The notes under the pieces are model-generated. The model ran no database searches, was not told where the DNA came from, and was given only the letters and a program-made list of their open reading frames with translations. This document shows positions 8,747 through 14,638 of a DNA stretch of 14,638 nucleotides, piece by piece (position 1 is the stretch's first letter; each line of letters begins with the position of its first letter). Source of the DNA: Larix sibirica. Taxonomy: Eukaryota; Streptophyta; Pinopsida; Pinales; Pinaceae. The stretch lies in assembly GCA_004151065.3 (NCBI GenBank), contig NWUY0300019095.1:71013-85650 (forward strand). The letters are read 5' to 3'. The translations under genes were made by a program, and so were the position numbers.

Positions 8747-8874
8747 TAGATTGATACAATGCCATGTGATAATATACTTATACGCAATGACTTTCACGAT
8801 GGTTGATGGGTGATGTCTATTGGTTAGTTCATGTCACTTAGTTAGGATGTGTCACTTCATTTATTGCTGTTGAT

Positions 8875-8906
8875 ACTACTACTATTATTATTTATTACTA
8901 TTTATT
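8875..8906. repeat. Imperfect ACT/ATT trinucleotide microsatellite
   Basis: ACTACTACT grades into ATTATTATT-type repeats. Simple sequence with no coding context. Confidence 0.7.
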
Positions 8907-8996
8907 GATGTGTATTTATATATTTAATATCAAGCCCATGTCCACCTAGAAATAGCAAAGAAGAAAAGGAGATAACAAAGTATTAGGAGAACAACA

Positions 8997-9167
8997 ATGG
9001 TGACACACAATCCTAAAGTCCAGGGGCAAGTGGCAAGCAGTTATCCAAAATCAACATGATTGAGACGACAAGTTTTAACTATGAATATTTGGAGGGTTTT
9101 CACCCCTGTAAAACACACCTTTGGTGTATTTACAAAGAATGTCTTATGCCACATGTGTAGAGTATAA
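8997..9167 (+). pseudogene. Short decayed coding fragment
   Basis: From an ATG the frame is open for 20 codons (beginning MVTHNPKVQGQVASSYP), hits a TGA at 9057, continues open for 35 more codons (including LTMNIWRVFTPVKHTFGV) and ends at TAA 9165. Residue composition on both sides of the TGA is protein-like, and a TGA is the usual product of decay at a CGA codon. Family not recognised. It may belong to the same old element as the fragment at 9822-10186. Chance is possible at this length. Confidence 0.2.
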
Positions 9168-9821
9168 AGGTTATCCAAAATGAATTGATCTTTAGGCATA
9201 ATTCCCGCACCATTGAATTTGTAGATGAATCATGGTTTCATGTGAAAATTGATCCTCTAATAATTCTAACATGTTTTAAATGATAGTGATTCATCCTATT
9301 TTAAAAGTTTTGCAAGTTTTTGAAAGCATAGGTATTTGTGTTGTAGAATCAATTTATAGAAGCACAAATTTTTAGGTGTATCCACTTAGTAATGAGCATT
9401 TTTTAAGATGATGTATGAAAGGAGTACTTTGGAGATTTGCCAATGAGATTTTTTTTTTTACACAAAGGGAGGGAGAAGGTCGATCAATAAACATAGTCAT
9501 ATTGCAACAACCAATCATCCATTATTTTAGTAGAAGGTACTAGATACTAAATAAAACTTTTAACCACTAATTCAAAAACAAAAATAAATTTTAAAAAATA
9601 AAGGATTATAATCTAAAAAGGTATACTCCTCATTAGACAAGGATTAATAATTATAATTAGGGGACACAACGCTTTAGATTATAAGTTAATCAATTTTGAG
9701 CAGTTTGATATGTGGCATTAATTCAATTTAAAATAGACGAACATAGTTATACCTCCTAGTTTATTAAGTTTCGAAAGGAATCATAAAGAAATCAAGGTGG
9801 ACCTCTTTGTATTTAAAAGAT
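9168..9821. other. Intergenic or decayed element sequence, no gene seen
   Basis: GTTATCCAAAAT occurs at about 9040 and again near 9171, a short direct repeat. A T10 run lies at about 9450-9459. Open runs are short in all frames, and nothing else was recognised. Confidence 0.35.
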
Positions 9822-10186
9822 ATGAGTTAAGATGGATCCCAACTAGATTCCCAGAGACCCAAAAGTGTTGAATTATCAACAATAGTGGCTTATCAAAGTC
9901 AGCAAATTGAGAAATTGTAAGAAAATTTCAACATGCTACAAGAATTGGTTTTGGTTCTTCCTAGGAGATCTCACTCTTGGTTTCTCTTCCAAATATTTAT
10001 ATTGGATATGTCATAGAAATAGTCAAGGATGAAGAAATAGTCCAACAAGTGCATGAAGATGCCCTACAAGGAAAACAACTTCTAGTAAATATTTTTGTGA
10101 AACCTCCCCCAAAAATTTCTTCCTTCTCCATTTACAGTGGAAGAAAGAAGCCACAAGTTTTAGTGGATGTTTTTTGTTGCACCTAA
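9822..10186 (+). pseudogene. Decayed coding sequence, gag-like coiled-coil fragment
   Basis: An ATG at 9822 opens a frame with stops at 9828, 9918 and 10014. Between the first two it encodes 29 residues ending in a heptad-like VAYQSQQIEKL, and after 9918 it continues with ENFNMLQELVLVLPRRSHS, so the stop interrupts what looks like one amphipathic helix. From about 9965 a different frame is open to 10186 (69 codons from a TTG), with EIVKDEEIVQQVHEDALQGK, suggesting a frameshift near 9965-10014. Coiled coils of this kind occur in retrotransposon gag proteins, but no zinc knuckle or enzyme motif is present, so that identity is a guess. A minisatellite lies immediately downstream. Confidence 0.3.
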
Positions 10187-10289
10187 ACCGTTATGGCACA
10201 CCAATGTGATTTGATATCAAACATGCCATTGTTCCATGGCTATAAGCACACTAGAGCGATGAGATGCTAAAAAATCTCCACTTTGGTTA

Positions 10290-10620
10290 AGATGCATCAG
10301 TGCTCCACATTGATCTAGGTGCATCAATGCTTTTATACCAATGCACATTGAAGTGTCAACAACCCCAAAATATATCAATGTTCCTCTTTGGTCCCAGTGC
10401 ACTAGTGCTTCACATTGGTTTAGGAGCATCAATGTAGCATGACCCATGTGCACTGAAGCGCCAATATATCAAAAAGGCATTGGTGCTCTACTTTTGTATG
10501 GGAACATCGGTGCTCCTCTTTAAGGTGTGATCACATCAATGCTCCTATGAGGTATGGACACATTGATGTTCCTCTTTAGGTATGGGCACGCTCGTGCTTT
10601 GGATACATCAGTGCACTGAA
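10290..10620. repeat. Minisatellite A, 27-29 bp unit built on GCATCAGTGCT / CATTGGTGCT
   Basis: In the left part GCATCAGTGCT-type words recur 27 bases apart (10294 and 10321; 10399 and 10426) with degenerate sequence between. From 10478 the units are clearer: CATTGGTGCTC(C/T)... followed by CTTTAAGGTGTGG-type sequence, with lengths 27, 29, 27 and 28. Because 27 is nine codons, the minus strand reads as a repeated peptide (ALMHLDQCGALMHLNQSG) in an apparent 78-codon frame (10217-10453). I take that as a product of the repeat, not a gene. Confidence 0.65.
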
Positions 10621-10765
10621 TAGTAATTCGTATTTATTTCAACTTATTGAAAGAGGTGGGGAAAACCTAAAGACAACTCTCAAAAAGAGGGAAAAGAGAG
10701 GGTTTGTTTCATTTCTTCATTTCTTCATTTCATAGGGTTCTACAATAGAGAAGAGGAAGAGGAGG
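10614..10765. repeat. 3' flank of minisatellite A, diverged copy of the flank at 11313-11450
   Basis: GCACTGAA(T/C)A-TAATTC, then ACTCTCAAAAAGAG (10676; counterpart 11374), then GGGTTTGTTTCATTTCTTCATTT align with the sequence after minisatellite B at an offset near 700. The conserved order array-then-flank shows that a unit of array plus flank was duplicated long ago. The flank might be a retroelement leader. No coding content. Confidence 0.55.
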
Positions 10766-10994
10766 TGGTTCTACAAGAGAATGCAATACAAATAGCCATG
10801 AATGGAGGGAAAGACAAAGAGTATTGCAACCAAGTAACCTTTTATTTTTCTCTTCATTATTTCACTTCTTCCCATTTTGTATTTATTTCTATTATTTTCC
10901 ATTTCTCACTATTGTTCCTAACTTCCTAACTACTTTTGTTATTTTTTTGTTGGTTTGAGAGTTTTTTTTATCATCTATTTTGCAAGTTAATGGT

Positions 10995-11837
10995 GGATTT
11001 ATTTTAGGTTTTTACATCAACATATATACCTAGAAAATTAGTGGCAAGATCAACAAAGAAAAGCATATAGTTTTGTGCAACGTTGGTGCGTATCCATAGG
11101 GGTTTTCACCTCCCTTTATTTGTAGGTGTATGAGGTTTCTCTACGTGGCATGGTTTTTTTCCCTGGTGATCTTGGGGCATTGATGCTCCTCTTTAGTATT
11201 GGCACATTGGTACTCCTCTTTAAGATGTAGGCGCATCGGCACTCCTATAAGGTGTGGCCACGTTGGTGCTCCTATAAGGTGTGGTAACAATGGCGATTCT
11301 AGTATGTCGGCGCACTGAACAATAATTCACATTTTTAAAAAATATTAAAAGAAGCGCAAAAAAACTAAAGATGACTCTCAAAAAGAGTAAAAGGTGAGGG
11401 CTTGTTTCATTTATTTATTTCACATGAAAGAATAGGAAGATGATATGTAATCGAGGGACTTATAGCCCACTCAACTCACCAAAACAAATACTTGTGAAGA
11501 AAAATTATGTATAGTCTTTGTCCTTGCTCTATAAGGGTTGAGATGATTCTCGGTTCATTTGCTACCTGAACTTAAACGCTTTGAATCAAATCCTTCTAGG
11601 CTCAATTCCCTGATAAATTTATCTTTAAGTTTAATCATCAACAAGCACAAACATTGTTGACATATCATGCTACAATATCTTTATTTGTATTTACTGCTAC
11701 ATGAAGATAGCAATACCCATGATGTAATAAACACCTAACCAAAGAGGAAACTGTTCTTAGTCAAATGGAATTTCCCCAACAATGTTTGAATATGCCCCAA
11801 CACCATTAAAATGTCCAGATATTGATAAATATCATCT
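10995..11837. repeat. 843-bp exact duplicate, copy 1
   Basis: Every base I compared equals the sequence 1864 positions downstream (12859-13701), with a constant offset, so there are no indels. It contains minisatellite B (five units starting at 11178: CATTGATGCT, CATTGGTACT, CATCGGCACT, CGTTGGTGCT, CAATGGCGAT), the conserved ACTCTCAAAAAGAG flank, about 300 bp of sequence without notable features, and the beginning of the 40-bp minisatellite (from about 11773). No gene is seen. After 11837 the two copies part: this one has TGGCACTA and then an LTR-like start at 11846. Confidence 0.9.
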
Positions 11838-11845
11838 TGGCACTA

Positions 11846-12548
11846 TGTATCCAAGTTGGGGACTTGGGGCTTGTTGTCTCCTTCATTTTTGGAAGGGAAC
11901 TTAGTCGTGGAAAATAAGTTGGAGGTTACGCAAATAGTTAGAGACCACTTCTATGACTATATATAAAAAGACACAAGGAAAGTGAAGGAGAAAGAAGAAG
12001 ATGTTAGAAGAGAGAAGCATTCCAAGAAAATAAAAAAAGTGCATGATTGAATATGAGTTTCGGGTTTTGTATATGGGTCATGGGAAGTGCGGGTTTTGTT
12101 TATGTATCTAGATTTGCAACGGGTCATTCAATGGACTAAAGGCTAAGTCTATAAATCCGATTGTATGGATTGTATTGAAGATCTATGAGGTTAATATGAA
12201 TGAAAATTATTAGCCCCCTTCAAATTTATGTGTGTATGCTATGAATGTTGTCGTTGTTCCTTACTTTATACCAGTTGCGTATCTTTGTTATGAATATATA
12301 TAAGCATGTATAATGAATTTATGTCACGTTATAGTGATTCCATGTGTTATCTTCCAATTCACCCCTATAGTTAACCCTTTTTATCATAAACATATCTAGG
12401 TTGTGCTTTGGGTGAGACCTTCTCTTTCGGGGGATTAAATATGCCAACACACTAGACTACAACGGTCCCTTTGTTGGCCCCTATGTAAGAAACATGGTCT
12501 TATTTTGCACCAATAAATAGTTCTGTTGTCAGGACCTGGTTTCTAACA
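11846..12548 (+). mobile_element. Candidate LTR (about 703 bp), interrupting the minisatellite
   Basis: It starts TGTATCC and a plausible end is TTTCTAACA at 12548, so the terminal TG...CA of LTRs is met. A strong TATA box, CTATATATAAAAAG, lies at 11957-11970, followed by a purine-rich leader and U5-like sequence with AATGAAAATT. A weak match to the initiator-methionine tRNA primer site (TGGTATCAAAG, consensus TGGTATCAGAG) lies at 12575, but about 25 bases past that end instead of directly after it. A second possible CA end is at 12565. No partner LTR is in the window, because the N at 12857 follows. Structure fits an LTR retrotransposon inserted in the array, but the boundaries are tentative. 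Confidence 0.4.
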
Positions 12549-12852
12549 GTACATCGTTAACTACATAGATATGTTGGTATCAAAGAGAAACATTCAAGGA
12601 TGGTGGAAAAATATGTTTGAGGAATTCGTAATACGGGAAGATAAGTTGCGAGGGTAGGCTCCATCGAAACTTTGGGAGTACATCCTTTACAAAGGTCCAA
12701 TATTTGATCAATATGAAATATTGTGTGTTGATCTCCCTCTAATGCTATTCAAGTGGTTAAAGAGACTTGCGAAAGCTCCAAAACATAACAACCTGTTAAA
12801 TATACAACATCAAGAGACATTCTCCAAACCAATCTTGTGTAGTCAAGATTGA
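12547..12852 (+). pseudogene. Decayed reading frame downstream of the LTR candidate
   Basis: One frame runs from 12547 to a TGA at 12850 with a single internal TAG at 12655. From the ATG at 12571 it encodes NIQGWWKNMFEEFVIREDK before the TAG and 64 codons after it, including SKLWEYILYKGPIFDQY and LMLFKWLKRLAKAPKHNN. The density of W, Y, F and K and the length argue for former coding sequence. I do not recognise the family; no nucleic-acid-binding or enzymatic motif is visible. Its place just after an LTR-like sequence suggests the start of gag. An alternative is an exon of a degraded host gene, because TTTCTAACAG at 12540-12549 resembles a splice acceptor. It ends five bases before the N, so the true 3' end is lost. 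Confidence 0.4.
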
Positions 12853-12856
12853 TCCT

Positions 12857-12857
12857 N
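12857..12857. other. Single N: contig join
   Basis: The N is followed, after one base, by the start of the second 843-bp copy. A repeated block that begins right at an N is the usual mark of two overlapping contigs, or two alleles, placed one after the other. Confidence 0.75.
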
Positions 12858-12858
12858 A

Positions 12859-13701
12859 GGATTTATTTTAGGTTTTTACATCAACATATATACCTAGAAA
12901 ATTAGTGGCAAGATCAACAAAGAAAAGCATATAGTTTTGTGCAACGTTGGTGCGTATCCATAGGGGTTTTCACCTCCCTTTATTTGTAGGTGTATGAGGT
13001 TTCTCTACGTGGCATGGTTTTTTTCCCTGGTGATCTTGGGGCATTGATGCTCCTCTTTAGTATTGGCACATTGGTACTCCTCTTTAAGATGTAGGCGCAT
13101 CGGCACTCCTATAAGGTGTGGCCACGTTGGTGCTCCTATAAGGTGTGGTAACAATGGCGATTCTAGTATGTCGGCGCACTGAACAATAATTCACATTTTT
13201 AAAAAATATTAAAAGAAGCGCAAAAAAACTAAAGATGACTCTCAAAAAGAGTAAAAGGTGAGGGCTTGTTTCATTTATTTATTTCACATGAAAGAATAGG
13301 AAGATGATATGTAATCGAGGGACTTATAGCCCACTCAACTCACCAAAACAAATACTTGTGAAGAAAAATTATGTATAGTCTTTGTCCTTGCTCTATAAGG
13401 GTTGAGATGATTCTCGGTTCATTTGCTACCTGAACTTAAACGCTTTGAATCAAATCCTTCTAGGCTCAATTCCCTGATAAATTTATCTTTAAGTTTAATC
13501 ATCAACAAGCACAAACATTGTTGACATATCATGCTACAATATCTTTATTTGTATTTACTGCTACATGAAGATAGCAATACCCATGATGTAATAAACACCT
13601 AACCAAAGAGGAAACTGTTCTTAGTCAAATGGAATTTCCCCAACAATGTTTGAATATGCCCCAACACCATTAAAATGTCCAGATATTGATAAATATCATC
13701 T
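12859..13701. repeat. 843-bp exact duplicate, copy 2
   Basis: Identical to 10995-11837 at a fixed offset of 1864. It contains minisatellite C (from 13042) and the same flank and spacer. At its right end it continues smoothly into the 40-bp minisatellite (CAGGCACC...), whereas copy 1 is interrupted. It therefore looks like the uninterrupted version of the same locus. Confidence 0.9.
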
Positions 13702-14275
13702 CAGGCACCTCTGAGTTTGCCCAACAATGACAAAAAATGTCCCGGGCACTTGTAGATTTGTCGGGCACTGATAAAAACGCCCAGGGTACTCCTAAATTCA
13801 TCCAACAGTAATTAAAACTGCCTCGGGTACTTGTATATTCAACACGCAATGATAAAAATGCCCCAACACTGATAAAAACGCCCTCGGAAATTCTAAATCC
13901 GTCCAACGGTAATTAGAACCGCCTAAGGCACTTTTATATTCAACAAGCAATGATAAAAACGCCCCAACACTAATAAAATGCCCTGAGTACTTCTAAATTC
14001 ATCCAACAATTTATAAAAACACCCAAGCACTTCATAATTCACCCAACAGTGGCAAAAAACGCCCCAGACATATTTAAATTCATCCATCAATAGTCAAAAC
14101 TTCCCCATGCATATTTAAAATCACCCAGCAGTAGTAAAAAATGCCCCAGGCATATTTATATTCACCTAGCAATAGTAAAAAACGCCCCAAGCATATTTAA
14201 AATCATTCAGCAATGGTAAAAAATGCCTCAGGCATATTTAAATTCAACCACCTAGTGGGAAAAAACGCCCAACTA
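13637..14275. repeat. Minisatellite of 40-41 bp units with 101-bp higher-order repeat
   Basis: Units follow the pattern GCCC(C)AGG-CATATTTAAATTCA-CCCAGCAATAGTAAAAAAC. In the left and middle part, units alternate and a 20-bp half unit (GCCCCAACACTGATAAAAAC) is inserted, giving a 101-bp higher-order repeat seen twice (13820-13920 and 13921-14021) and an 81-bp version before that. From 14061 to 14266 the pattern is a plain run of five units starting at 14061, 14102, 14143, 14184 and 14225. The minus-strand frame over 13670-13906 is a by-product of the repeat. The beginning of the array lies inside the 843-bp duplicate. No function is indicated. Confidence 0.85.
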
Positions 14276-14638
14276 TGGATTATGTTTAAAATTTTCAATT
14301 TAGAGACTACCTAAATAATTGCAACGGCTCTTAGATGAGAGCCCTTGATCTCAGAATTCATTTTGGAATGGACGGTGGTAGTTTAAGGGTTGTTGGCATT
14401 TGTATTTGGAAAGACAAATTGGAAAACATGAAAGACAACCTCACTTAATAGGTGAGAATGAATATTTAAACCATCCCATGAACCAGAGAAGCATTAAAAC
14501 ATAGATCAACTCCCATTATAACACTATAATTAGTTAATAAAATGAACCAGACAAATTGATTAAGCATATAATGGACACTGTAAATTTACCTTGGAAACCC
14601 AAATGGGAAAACCAACTTTGAATGGTTGCTTATTATAT
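14276..14638. other. Intergenic sequence, no gene seen
   Basis: Contains a six-base stem GGCTCT (14326-14331) / AGAGCC (14338-14343) with a six-base loop. No open frame or repeat of note up to the right edge. Confidence 0.4.

Noticed and set aside
12574-12585. Primer-binding site TTGGTATCAAAG as proof of a 5' LTR
   Set aside because: It has mismatches to the consensus and lies about 25 bases beyond the best LTR end, and the same bases fit an open frame. Kept only as weak support.
13670-13906. Minus-strand open frame of 78 codons over the 40-bp minisatellite
   Set aside because: It is created by the repeat, and the 40/41/20-bp unit lengths break the frame in the rest of the array.
1-14638. 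CRISPR array, phage, operon or biosynthetic cluster
   Set aside because: The tandem repeats here lack the regular repeat-spacer pattern of CRISPR, no bacterial-type gene spacing or ribosome-binding sites exist, and no enzyme motif was found.

Overview
This window looks like nuclear intergenic DNA from a plant with a large, repeat-rich genome. A gymnosperm such as a conifer is my best guess, but that is inference. The signs are: AT-rich DNA; no intact gene in 14.6 kb; several differently aged scraps of retroelement-like coding sequence broken by in-frame stops; LTR-like U3/R/U5 stretches with TATA boxes; small inverted repeats; and minisatellites. Single N characters at 7023 and 12857 indicate a scaffold joined from at least three contigs. 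There is no sign of bacterial or viral gene organisation, and I found no operon, CRISPR array, rRNA or complete tRNA.

Left part (1-5000). It opens with an LTR-like end (to about 330). Next come a diverged tandem duplication of about 185 bp (670-1105) and a long decayed coding relic on the plus strand (1241-2150). Two hairpins lie at 2733-2796. A possibly genic block with a consensus splice donor on the minus strand lies around 3841-4091, and a short tRNA-derived SINE candidate around 4500-4624.

Middle part (5000-10200). A promoter-like cluster at 5180-5330 has three RY (CATGCA) cores and a strong TATA box, but no convincing gene follows it. An unassigned 102-codon open frame with one hydrophobic helix lies at 5544-5852. 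An unassigned minus-strand frame lies at 7981-8259. A small inverted-repeat element at 8324-8481 has a diverged half-copy at 8637-8746. Two further decayed coding fragments lie at 8997-9167 and 9822-10186.

Right part (10200-14638). This is the most structured region. A 27-29 bp minisatellite appears in three places. An 843-bp block at 10995-11837 recurs without a single difference at 12859-13701, starting two bases after the N at 12857. Just past the end of the first copy an LTR-like sequence begins (11846), followed by a decayed reading frame that runs almost to the N. The second copy instead continues into an uninterrupted minisatellite of about 40 bp units with a 101-bp higher-order organisation. 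The simplest reading is that two versions of one locus, one interrupted by a retroelement and one not, were placed in series by the assembler. A real recent duplication is the alternative.

I found no functional gene system here. The most useful observations are the perfect duplication at the N, the two-phase minisatellite, the orphan RY/TATA cluster and the palindromic repeat family at 8.3-8.7 kb.
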